The notes under the pieces were generated by a model. The model was not told the DNA's origin. It ran no database searches and saw only the letters and a list, made by a program, of their open reading frames with translations. A DNA stretch of 64,000 bases, from assembly GCA_046294845.1 (NCBI GenBank), contig JBKBNU010000001.1:62001-126000 (forward strand). The letters are read 5' to 3'. Below are positions 52,338 through 60,038 of the stretch, one piece after another. The stretch's first letter is position 1; every line of letters begins with the position of its first letter. This stretch comes from Micavibrio_C sp046294845 (GTDB taxonomy: Bacteria > Pseudomonadota > Alphaproteobacteria > Micavibrionales > Micavibrionaceae). Position numbers and translations under genes: made by a program.

Positions 52338-53960
52338 ATGATTAGAAAATCCCTGAGTGCCAAGATCATCAGTGTACTTCTTTTTGTAACCATTATTTCG
52401 CTCGGCATCATGAGCGGCCTGCAAATATATAATCTGCGGGAGAATATGGTTACCCAGTTTACACAGAACTCATCAGATAAAACCGATCTGCTAGCTACGC
52501 AGTTTAACGGGGGTTTCAAATGGAAAAAGGCAAACGTATTTGAAACGATTGTTCTGCCGCTTGATCAAAACGAAAAAAATAGTTTGGCAGGCGTTCTGGC
52601 ATTAAATGCCGATGGATCGGTGCTGTACAAATTCTCATCAGAAAGATTCGAACAACTGAGTCTGGAAGGACTGACAACCCAGCCGCAAAATGAACAAAAA
52701 TCAATAAGCTGGCATGATGAAGGGAGTGTATTCATACGGCAAATTATTACCGATCCCAAATCAGAGGAAAATCTTGGCACACTCCTTCTGCGCTGGGATA
52801 TGACGCAAGTTCAAGAAGAAATACATCAAAGTATTATAACAGCCGTGGTTATTACGGCCGTTATAACTATTTTCTTGATGGTGATGATGGTCATTCTATT
52901 GCAAAAAGTTGTCATCACTCCCCTGCAGTCTATTAGTAAAGCCATGTCAAGCCTCTCAAGCGGGGACAGTAATGTCGTAATTCCCTATACTGAGCGTGAA
53001 GACCAGATTGGCAGCATGGGCCGTGCCCTCAAAATTTTTGCCCGTAATACCGAAGAAAAATTCGAGCTTGAGCGGCAGCAAAAAGAGGCCGAGGCTCGGA
53101 TGCAAATCGAGCGCAAGAAGCATATGCATGACCTTGCCAACAGCTTTGATGCCTCTATCGGTAATGTGATTCGTGAAATCCAGTCCGCCATCGGGAACAT
53201 TAATCAGAGCAGTACGGATTTGCGCGAGGTTGCCACAGCCATCACAGATGAAAGCCATCAGGTCCTGCAATCAGCACAGCAATCAGCCGAAAACACAGTC
53301 ATGATTTCAGCAGCTTCCGAGGAATTATCAGCAACAGTGGGCGAAATATCACAACAAATGACGGTATCAAAGCGGATTTCTTCCGAAGCCGTTCATAAGT
53401 CATCAGAAGCCGTCGAGCGCATCACACAGCTCGAGGAAGAAGCCAACAAGATCGGCAATGTCATCAATATGATTAGTGAAATTGCCGAGCAAACCAATTT
53501 GCTGGCCCTCAATGCTACCATCGAAGCCGCCCGTGCAGGCGATGCCGGCAAAGGTTTTGCTGTAGTTGCCAGCGAGGTCAAGAATCTGGCTACCCAGACG
53601 AGTGAAGCGACAGGCGAAATTACCAAGCGCATTCACTCGATTGTTGCAGGTGTTAATGAATCTGTTCAGGCAATCCAGCATGTCAACACGGTTATCAATG
53701 AGATAGATACCATTTCGACGAGTATCGCTGCAGCAAGCGAGGAACAAAGCGTTACCACACAGGATATTTCAAGCCGTCTTCAGGAGAATTCGGGCAATAT
53801 CCAATCGGTAACACAAGGCTTCGACAAAATTGTTGGTATAGGACAGAAGAACTTTATCAGCGTTCAAACTCTGGAGGCTGCTGCAGAAACATTGCAGCAG
53901 AGCTTCCTTAAATTAAAGGAAGAATCGAACAGCTTCGTGTCCACTGTAAAGAACAGCTAG
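52338..53960 (+). CDS. methyl-accepting chemotaxis protein
   Basis: 540-residue chemoreceptor: first helix (about 8-28), a periplasmic sensing region of about 130 residues, second helix (about 168-195), HAMP (about 195-250), then a long coiled-coil signalling domain. The tip is canonical, MISEIAEQTNLLALNATIEA followed by ARAGDAGKGFAVVASEVKNL, so it should couple to CheA/CheW. No C-terminal CheR-binding pentapeptide is seen (ends VSTVKNS). No other che genes are nearby. The upstream Cache gene may be its partner. Confidence 0.95.
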   Translation: MIRKSLSAKIISVLLFVTIISLGIMSGLQIYNLRENMVTQFTQNSSDKTDLLATQFNGGFKWKKANVFETIVLPLDQNEKNSLAGVLALNADGSVLYKFSSERFEQLSLEGLTTQPQNEQKSISWHDEGSVFIRQIITDPKSEENLGTLLLRWDMTQVQEEIHQSIITAVVITAVITIFLMVMMVILLQKVVITPLQSISKAMSSLSSGDSNVVIPYTEREDQIGSMGRALKIFARNTEEKFELERQQKEAEARMQIERKKHMHDLANSFDASIGNVIREIQSAIGNINQSSTDLREVATAITDESHQVLQSAQQSAENTVMISAASEELSATVGEISQQMTVSKRISSEAVHKSSEAVERITQLEEEANKIGNVINMISEIAEQTNLLALNATIEAARAGDAGKGFAVVASEVKNLATQTSEATGEITKRIHSIVAGVNESVQAIQHVNTVINEIDTISTSIAAASEEQSVTTQDISSRLQENSGNIQSVTQGFDKIVGIGQKNFISVQTLEAAAETLQQSFLKLKEESNSFVSTVKNS

Positions 53961-53967
53961 TGTTCAA

Positions 53968-54150
53968 TCAGGCATTAGGATCTTCGAGCTGACCGAGCGG
54001 GTTGGTTTCAACCAATTCGGCCACCTGCTCAAAAACAGAGGCATTTTCGGTCATCTGATCACGCAGCGGTTCGTTTTGTTCGCCAACGGCACGGAAGAAG
54101 GTGGCAGCATCCCGTAACAGACGGGCAGCAATTTCAGCATGTGAGGGCAT
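53968..54150 (-). CDS. small conserved-looking acidic protein, 60 aa
   Basis: MPSHAEIAARLLRDAATFFR is helical and continues acidic to LETNPLGQLEDPNA. AAGGAGAT lies seven bases before the ATG, an excellent ribosome site, so I trust it as real. Soluble, all-helical and without Cys. I recall similar small proteins (LRDAAxFFR) in other alphaproteobacteria but no function. Convergent with the chemoreceptor (7 bp), and 82 bp downstream of it on the minus side comes pheA. Confidence 0.7.
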   Translation of the reverse strand: MPSHAEIAARLLRDAATFFRAVGEQNEPLRDQMTENASVFEQVAELVETNPLGQLEDPNA

Positions 54151-54232
54151 TGGTTAATCTCCTTCTTCAACTTATCAATAATTCATCTTCATTATTCATC
54201 CGGCTACCTTAACAGCCTTTGGGGCCCGAGGG

Positions 54233-55087
54233 CTAGTCCTTCTGGTTCTTCCTGAACTCATGCGCAGGATAGGTGCCAAGAAGCTTGTATTCTTCCGCAT
54301 AAAATCCCAGCTCCTTCAAGGCCAATTGCATAAGGCGCTCATCGGGATGGCCTTCGACTTCACAATAAAACTGGGCTGCCTGAAATAACTCATCAACATA
54401 GGATTCGATTTTAACGATGTTCAGGCCGTTAGTCGCAAAACCGCCCAAAGATTTGTACAACGCTGCCGGAATGTTGCGGACACGGAAAATGAGACTGGTA
54501 ATAACATGGGCTGCCGGATCATAAGTAGGCACCGCAGGTGTCGGTGAGAAGAGCAAGAAACGGGTCATATTCGTTTCTGTGTCCTGCACATCTTCGCGAA
54601 AAACATCAAGACCATAGATTGAGGCTGCCAGCATCGGGGCCAGCGCCGCTACGTCCTTGCGGCCCCACTGCGCTACATCGGCTGCGGCGCCGGCTGTATC
54701 GGCATGAATGTGGGTTTTTAAGCCCAGCTCCTTCACAATCCCCCGACATTGCGGAAACGCATGCACATGACTATAGACCTCTTTCAGGTCGCCTATCTGC
54801 GCCCCCTTTAGCCCCATCAAGGCAAAACGGATCGGCATGAAATATTCACCGATAATCGACAGGCCGCCACGCGGGATCAGATGATGGACATCGGCGACCC
54901 GTCCGGCGAGGTTATTATCGACCGGAATCACGGCCAAATCGGCCCGTCCTTCCTGCACAGCGCGGAAAGCCTCCTCAAAGGTTAAACAAGGGACTGTTTC
55001 GCAGCCCGGAACCAATGCCCGGCTGGCCATATCGGAATTGGCCCCCTGAAAACCCTGAAAAGACACTTTTTTAATGGTTTCTGACAT
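54233..55087 (-). CDS. pheA: prephenate dehydratase
   Basis: Converts prephenate to phenylpyruvate in phenylalanine synthesis. 284 residues: periplasmic-binding-like PDT domain with FQGFQGANSDMASRALVPG, ADLAVIPVDNN and NMTRFLLFSP (catalytic Thr-Arg-Phe), then an ACT domain (about 195-275) with IPAALYKSLGGFATNGLNIV and ESYVDE in place of the ESRP of gamma homologues; ESY is normal in alphaproteobacteria. No chorismate mutase domain. Start at ATG 55087; a TTG one codon earlier is less likely. Divergent from the cytochrome c gene. Confidence 0.95.
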   Translation of the reverse strand: MSETIKKVSFQGFQGANSDMASRALVPGCETVPCLTFEEAFRAVQEGRADLAVIPVDNNLAGRVADVHHLIPRGGLSIIGEYFMPIRFALMGLKGAQIGDLKEVYSHVHAFPQCRGIVKELGLKTHIHADTAGAAADVAQWGRKDVAALAPMLAASIYGLDVFREDVQDTETNMTRFLLFSPTPAVPTYDPAAHVITSLIFRVRNIPAALYKSLGGFATNGLNIVKIESYVDELFQAAQFYCEVEGHPDERLMQLALKELGFYAEEYKLLGTYPAHEFRKNQKD

Positions 55088-55232
55088 CAAATCCCCCTTG
55101 GAATACGCTCCTACTTGGCATTCGCACGTTTTAGGGGTATATGCAAGATGTTTGGGATTTTCAAATGCTTGCCAAAAAGATGGCCATTCTGATAAGCCCT
55201 CGCGTAAACCATTTCGTTTTCAGGATTTCACC

Positions 55233-55862
55233 ATGAACAACATGGAATTCAACAAGCTTTTCGCCGCTATACTGGTTGCCGGTATTATCGCCTGTCTTTC
55301 AGGCTTTATCGCAAATAGACTGGTGCACCCGAAGGAATACACGGAATTTGCCTATGCGATTGCTGCCAGCGAAGAATCAGCAGGCGGTGCCGCCAAGGTT
55401 GCGATGCCGGAACCTGTTCTGGCCCTCATCGCCAGTGCCGATATCGAGCACGGCAAACAAGTCGCCAAAGCTTGTGCAGCTTGCCACAACTTTGAACCGG
55501 GTGGTGCCAACGGTACAGGACCGGCCCTTGCGGGTGTTGTAGGACGCGCCAAGGCCAGTCATGCCGGATTCTCTTACTCCGACGGCATGAAGGCCATGGG
55601 CGGTTCATGGACCTATAGCGACCTGAACCACTTCCTGTGGAAGCCAAAAGCCTATGTTAAAGGGACATCAATGAACTTCCTCGGCCTGAAAAAGCCCGAT
55701 GACCGTGCAGCCCTGATTGCTTACCTGCGTTCGGTTTCGGGTAACCCCGCCCTGCCTTCCGATGCGGATATTGCCGCAGAGGCAGCAGAACTGGGTGGTG
55801 TTGAAGAAGCTGCTGCTCCGGCGCCTGCAGAAAGCCCTGAAGCAGCCCCGATGGAACACTAA
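55233..55862 (+). CDS. cycM: membrane-anchored c-type cytochrome (CycM/c552-like)
   Basis: Electron carrier on the periplasmic face of the inner membrane, likely donor to the aa3 oxidase. 209 residues: uncleaved N-terminal helix (LFAAILVAGIIACLSGFIAN), linker, and one haem domain with CAACH (in KACAACHNFEPGG), the PALAGVVGR turn, YVKGTSMNFLG carrying the axial Met, and RAALIAYLRSVS. An Ala/Pro/Glu-rich tail follows. Start chosen at ATG 55233 (MNNMEFNKL); earlier frames run into the divergent promoter region. Confidence 0.93.
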   Translation: MNNMEFNKLFAAILVAGIIACLSGFIANRLVHPKEYTEFAYAIAASEESAGGAAKVAMPEPVLALIASADIEHGKQVAKACAACHNFEPGGANGTGPALAGVVGRAKASHAGFSYSDGMKAMGGSWTYSDLNHFLWKPKAYVKGTSMNFLGLKKPDDRAALIAYLRSVSGNPALPSDADIAAEAAELGGVEEAAAPAPAESPEAAPMEH

Positions 55863-55884
55863 GCCATCCCCGAAAGAAATAAAA

Positions 55885-55914
55885 CAAAAGCCGGATTTTC
55901 ATCCGGCTTTTTTC
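55885..55914 (+). terminator. bidirectional rho-independent terminator
   Basis: AAAGCCGGAT (55887-55896) pairs with ATCCGGCTTT (55901-55910) around a 4-base loop, followed by T residues; the opposite strand also has a T-rich tail. It ends cycM and can serve the convergent holC gene. Confidence 0.9.
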
Positions 55915-55938
55915 ATGACTGTCATCTGGTGCAGTGTT

Positions 55939-56394
55939 TCAAGCTTTCTTTTCCCACCCATTTGATGATTGCTGCCAGTATGTAACATCATGCCCCGCTT
56001 CTTTATAGGCTTTCCAGCGGATACGGGCCGCACTCACCTCATCTTCCTGCTGACCATCAATAACATCGCAGCACAAAGCGTAAGTAGTAAGATCACTGGC
56101 CACGCCTTGTTCGGAACCGGATACAACCAGCAGCATACTCGCCCCGTTAGGATTCTCGACACTGTCGGTAAGCCAGATCGGCTGATCGACGGCATGGCCA
56201 TCACGTGCACTACCGTGTGGCAGGAAAGATTCGGCACTATAAGTCCACAGATGTTCATTCACCGCATCAATCATCCCTTTATCGGGTAAACGCACAACAA
56301 TGCGGTGCCCGCCCGCCAGCGCCTTTGATAAAAGGCCGGGCAGGAATTGCAGTAAGGAGGAATGCTGCGCGTGATAAAAGCGAATTTCCGTCAT
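55939..56394 (-). CDS. holC: DNA polymerase III subunit chi
   Basis: Clamp-loader accessory subunit that contacts SSB. The 151-residue protein begins MTEIRFYHAQHSSLLQFLP and has VVRLPDKGMIDAVNEHLWTY and FLPHGSARDGHAVDQPIWLT, the HolC signature region, and the conserved WKAYKEAGHDVTYWQQ end. In many proteobacteria it follows pepA directly; here efp, earP and two membrane genes lie between them. Confidence 0.93.
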   Translation of the reverse strand: MTEIRFYHAQHSSLLQFLPGLLSKALAGGHRIVVRLPDKGMIDAVNEHLWTYSAESFLPHGSARDGHAVDQPIWLTDSVENPNGASMLLVVSGSEQGVASDLTTYALCCDVIDGQQEDEVSAARIRWKAYKEAGHDVTYWQQSSNGWEKKA

Positions 56395-56412
56395 AGATCA
56401 GTTCTAGCGCAA

Positions 56413-56444
56413 TAAAAAAAGGCCCGCAAGATGCAGGCCTTTTC
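56413..56444 (-). terminator. rho-independent terminator after efp, minus strand
   Basis: Reading the minus strand, AAAAGGCC and GGCCTTTTTTT form a stem with a T tract, with an inner GCA/TGC extension. It lies 22 bases beyond the efp stop and before the holC start. Confidence 0.8.
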
Positions 56445-56465
56445 CTGAATTTTATTTCAGAAAGA

Positions 56466-57029
56466 TCAAGCGGATTTGGCGCGTGATACATATTCGTCTG
56501 TGCGGGTATCGATCTCGATTTTTTCGCCGATTTCAATAAAGGCAGGGACAGCAATTTCAAAGCCGGTTTCCAGACGGGCCGGTTTCATCACTTTACCTGA
56601 TGTATCGCCTTTGACAGCGGGTTCCGTGTACACAACTTCGCGTACGACTTTCACCGGAATTTCGATGGACAAAGGCTTGCCTTCGTACATTACGATTTCA
56701 CAAGGCATTTCTTCCTTCAGGTACTTCAGAGCGTCTTCCATGAAGTCCTTGGGGATTTCGTATTGGTTGTATTCGGCATCCATGAACACATAGTTGTCAC
56801 CATCCTGATAGGAGTAGTTCACTTCTTTGTGATCGAGCTGGACGTCATCAAATTTTTCATCTGTACGGTAAACGCCTTCGGCTGTTGAACCTGTGATCAG
56901 ATTGCGGAATTTGAATTTCATGACCGAAGCGTTACGGCCTGATTTGCTAAATTCGGCTTTGGTGATCAGCATCAGGTTGCCATCCATCGTTACGACGTTA
57001 CCGGCACGGAGTTCCTGGGCAATTTTCAT
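56466..57029 (-). CDS. efp: elongation factor P, Arg32 (rhamnosylated) type
   Basis: Rescues ribosomes stalled at polyproline. 187 residues in three beta-barrel domains: KOW-like (1-64), OB (66-129) and C-terminal with GDTSGKVMKPARLETG and EIDTRTDEYVSRAK. The loop tip reads KSGRNASV, placing Arg at position 32; EF-P with Lys34 would be modified by EpmA, EF-P with Arg32 by EarP. EarP is the next gene upstream, 6 bp away in the same operon. Overall sequence looks closest to Pseudomonas EF-P. The pairing is firm; the species range is discussed as a finding. Confidence 0.97.
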   Translation of the reverse strand: MKIAQELRAGNVVTMDGNLMLITKAEFSKSGRNASVMKFKFRNLITGSTAEGVYRTDEKFDDVQLDHKEVNYSYQDGDNYVFMDAEYNQYEIPKDFMEDALKYLKEEMPCEIVMYEGKPLSIEIPVKVVREVVYTEPAVKGDTSGKVMKPARLETGFEIAVPAFIEIGEKIEIDTRTDEYVSRAKSA

Positions 57030-57035
57030 TATAGG

Positions 57036-58208
57036 TTATCCTTGGTTGTTTATTTGCTGACGGATGAAGCTTACGAGCCTGGTGGCCAGATCGTCCTGTG
57101 CCGCCTGCTGGAGGCTGCGGCGCGCGGCATAATCTGTCAGGGCAGGCAAACTGGCCAAAAGGCCCTTTGCCGGGATATCTTCATCCTGACGGCCCCCTTC
57201 ATTCCACATTACGGTGAAAAAGTCCAGTATTTCCCTGTATTTTGGCTCCAGTCCCCCCCAGTAATGATCCTGAAAGGCCTGTAATTTGGGGAAATGTGCA
57301 CCTTCGGCCTGTTTATAGATATCCCAAACCAGCGGTTTTCCGGCCCAAACCGCCCGCACCAGAGAATCCTCGCCGCGTACAAAATTCAGGTCACAACTCC
57401 AAAGCAAGCGGTCATAATCATCCTGCGTCAGGAATGTAATATTATGAAAACTTATGGGGCCATAGGTGATAACCTTGCCCGGTTCCGGCTTTTCCCCGCT
57501 CAGGCGGGTCAGGGCATCGGTGGCCACCCCCGCAGGCACGAAAAAGCGGACAGTCCTGCCCGCCCCAGCCATGGCCTTCATCATTTTCTCAATCGGCGAG
57601 ACACCATAACAGAACAAGCTGATATCTATGGCGTCTTCCTGACGTGGCGGCAAACCCACAGCGTGCCGCCATTCATCCTGCCCTGCCGCATCGGCCTGAA
57701 ATGCCTGACGGGCCTCGATCAAGCCCTTTTCGCGCGTTAAACCACCAGAAGCCTCGGTAAAGCCGGGAAAAAATAATGTTTTCTTCAGACCCGTCATGGG
57801 GTGATGCGAAACAATAGCATGGTGCGTATCAATCCAGTCTTCCGCGCTCATATATTCAAGGTCAATCCATACAGGGGGTATTGTCTTCAAAGTCATCAAC
57901 CCGATTACCTTATCAGGAAGATTGCAGGCAAAAGCCTCTATCACCACATCGCCACAGCCATTGTAATGGTGATCAATCACCGCAATATCCCAACGGAAAA
58001 CTTCAACCCCTTCGATATGCTGGATATCACGGGTACGATCGAGCATCGGCTCGATTTTGACAAAAGTACTAAAATCATCAACGAAAAGACGCACATAGCA
58101 ACCCTGATCGCGGGCCAGTGCCTTGCAAAAACGCCAGCAGACACCGATATCGCCGAAATTATCGGCCACATGGCAAAAAATATCGATATGGATACTACGA
58201 TCATTCAT
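57036..58208 (-). CDS. earP: EF-P arginine rhamnosyltransferase
   Basis: Transfers rhamnose from dTDP-L-rhamnose to Arg32 of EF-P, inverting GT-B fold. The 390-residue protein begins SIHIDIFCHVADNFGDIGVC and holds the catalytic Asp16 and Asp20 (DNFGD); the nucleotide pocket has FVRGEDSLVRAVWAGKPLVW with the conserved Glu and Phe. HNITFLTQDDYDRLLWSCDL is a further family signature. It stands 6 bp upstream of efp. Genes for dTDP-rhamnose synthesis are not in this window. The start ATG is at 58208, 43 bp after the GDYXXLXY gene stop. Confidence 0.95.
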   Translation of the reverse strand: MNDRSIHIDIFCHVADNFGDIGVCWRFCKALARDQGCYVRLFVDDFSTFVKIEPMLDRTRDIQHIEGVEVFRWDIAVIDHHYNGCGDVVIEAFACNLPDKVIGLMTLKTIPPVWIDLEYMSAEDWIDTHHAIVSHHPMTGLKKTLFFPGFTEASGGLTREKGLIEARQAFQADAAGQDEWRHAVGLPPRQEDAIDISLFCYGVSPIEKMMKAMAGAGRTVRFFVPAGVATDALTRLSGEKPEPGKVITYGPISFHNITFLTQDDYDRLLWSCDLNFVRGEDSLVRAVWAGKPLVWDIYKQAEGAHFPKLQAFQDHYWGGLEPKYREILDFFTVMWNEGGRQDEDIPAKGLLASLPALTDYAARRSLQQAAQDDLATRLVSFIRQQINNQG

Positions 58209-58251
58209 GAGGAACGTGATATAGGGCTTTCAGATCCAAAAGCCAACGATT

Positions 58252-58833
58252 TTAACGGGAAATTGTATAGGCCTCGAAATCGCTCTTCAGGAATTGATCA
58301 AGCGGAATGCCGTCAATATACAACTCTTTCACGCGCCCTTTGCCCTCGCCTTGCGGAACCAGCCCGACTTCAAATTTATGCCGGTTACTGCGCAGCATAT
58401 CTTCCAGCATACGCGCGTGCTGCTCTGGAATATAGAATTGCCGCAGGCTTTCATCGGGCTGCAATGTCCATCTACTGGCCCAATCAGCCATCAGAATGGG
58501 CTTCTTACAAGTTGGAGACGATGAAGATGCGGGCGCGCATTTTTCAAAATGGACATCGGGTTTTTGCGGATTGCCGGAAAGGCACGCGCAAACCTGATTT
58601 TCATGTTCGAATGTACCATCGGCTATATCATCGGCATTATCAGGCCATTTATAACGGAAGATCAGGAAGTGCCCGCGCAGGAGATCGCGCGGATCATAAC
58701 CCTCGATTTCAAGGCGGTATTCATCGTCCGCGCTCAAACCCGCCTGATTGGTCGCCACCATAAAGCCCATTGCCAAGAACGGCAGCGCCAGACAAACCAG
58801 TCCCCATTTCTTCAAGGCTTCAGGCGATTTCAT
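58252..58833 (-). CDS. GDYXXLXY domain membrane-anchored protein
   Basis: 193 residues with one N-terminal helix (about 10-30, LVCLALPFLAMGFMVATNQA) and a periplasmic domain beginning YRLEIEGYDPRDLLRGHFL; this DPRDLLRG(H/D)Y-type motif names the family. Two Cys-rich segments (CACLSGNPQKPDVHFEKCA, CKKP) are notable. In known genomes it accompanies DUF2157 proteins, as here, where their frames overlap by 14 bp. Function not established. Confidence 0.88.
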   Translation of the reverse strand: MKSPEALKKWGLVCLALPFLAMGFMVATNQAGLSADDEYRLEIEGYDPRDLLRGHFLIFRYKWPDNADDIADGTFEHENQVCACLSGNPQKPDVHFEKCAPASSSSPTCKKPILMADWASRWTLQPDESLRQFYIPEQHARMLEDMLRSNRHKFEVGLVPQGEGKGRVKELYIDGIPLDQFLKSDFEAYTISR

Positions 58834-59974
58834 AGTTCACCAGCCTGCGCCCGACGGCAACAATACGGTTGAGGTAACGCAAAATAACCAGCAGTACAAT
58901 ACCGGAGAAGATCAAACCAAAGCCCGTCATCATCATACCGCCAAAAACTTCGAGATAAATAATAAACAGACGCAAGATCACCAGACGGATCGCCCAGTCA
59001 GTCAGCAAGGCCGATTGCATGCGTGCCCCCAGCCACGCTACAAAGACCCAATAGGCAATGAACAAAACGGCACTCAGCAGATCACTTTCAATATCGGCCA
59101 GAGCAAACGGCAGCATAATAAAGATGCCGGACACCATCAGGTAAATCCAGAGATCGTATCCTTTTTCATCCGTTTGACTGCGGGGACGGAAAATCACCGT
59201 TGCCAGGAGCAAGGCTGCCGCCATCAAGACCATCTGGGCAACAAAATATTCGTTTTCGCGGTTATCGGCATAAAAGGCGCAGATCGCAATATTGACAAAG
59301 ATTGCGGGTAAAAAGAGGCCCAGACGATAAAAGCTTTCAACGAAACCGGGTCTGTGTCGCAGCAACCACGGCAGACGGGCCACAAACAGCAGGATGATCG
59401 GCAAATGAATGGCCATGACCGATAAAATCAGCGTAATTTCATCATCCCTGCGATGATCAAAATACTCGAAAATATTCATGAAAATCGTAATCAGAAGAAC
59501 CGCGAGCCATGGCACCACGACAGTATAACTGCGGCCATAGAACCAGATGAACGGCGTACAAATCCCGAGCCAGAACAAAAGCGTCGTATGAAGATCGCCA
59601 TGCAGCTGATAAATCTGGCCGATCAGGGCAATGAAAGTCAGGAAGAAACCAAAGAGCGCCAGCACCGCCGCATCCTTGATGACAGGATGTTTTGTGCCGT
59701 CGGTCCGCAGCATAAACGCCGCCACCCCGAGGTTAAGCACCAAATGTCCGGCCAACTTGATGGTATCGGGAAGATAGGCCCAGTTTGCTGCCACCAGTGA
59801 AGCAACACCCAGAAAAATTGTAAAGATCGCCACGTTGGTCAAATCCTTGACCAGCTTGCCGCTTTTGCGTTCACGCTCAAAAGCAAGAATGGTTGAAGCC
59901 TGCTCTTCCGAGATCAGCCCTGCATCCTGCCAGCGTTTGAATTTGCGTCTTAATCCCCCAAACATGGGAGGCAT
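58820..59974 (-). CDS. DUF2157 polytopic membrane protein
   Basis: About 384 residues: an N-terminal cytosolic segment (RRKFKRWQDAGLISEEQAST) with the DUF2157 signature DAGLISEEQ, followed by around ten to eleven membrane helices. The start is uncertain: ATG at 59974 (MPPMFGG), ATG at 59965, or TTG at 60061 inside the pepA end. It overlaps the GDYXXLXY gene and belongs to the same unit. Partner identity is from the co-occurrence of the two families. No known function. Confidence 0.88.
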   Translation of the reverse strand: MPPMFGGLRRKFKRWQDAGLISEEQASTILAFERERKSGKLVKDLTNVAIFTIFLGVASLVAANWAYLPDTIKLAGHLVLNLGVAAFMLRTDGTKHPVIKDAAVLALFGFFLTFIALIGQIYQLHGDLHTTLLFWLGICTPFIWFYGRSYTVVVPWLAVLLITIFMNIFEYFDHRRDDEITLILSVMAIHLPIILLFVARLPWLLRHRPGFVESFYRLGLFLPAIFVNIAICAFYADNRENEYFVAQMVLMAAALLLATVIFRPRSQTDEKGYDLWIYLMVSGIFIMLPFALADIESDLLSAVLFIAYWVFVAWLGARMQSALLTDWAIRLVILRLFIIYLEVFGGMMMTGFGLIFSGIVLLVILRYLNRIVAVGRRLVNYEIA

Positions 59975-60038
59975 AATATCATGTGAAACAGGCCTGCGGA
60001 AGACCGCAAGCCCGTTTTCATAAATATACAGGCCTTCC

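Noticed and set aside
57801..58763. 320-codon open frame on plus strand
   Set aside because: Antisense to earP and the GDYXXLXY gene, both with firm family motifs; no ribosome site and no domain.
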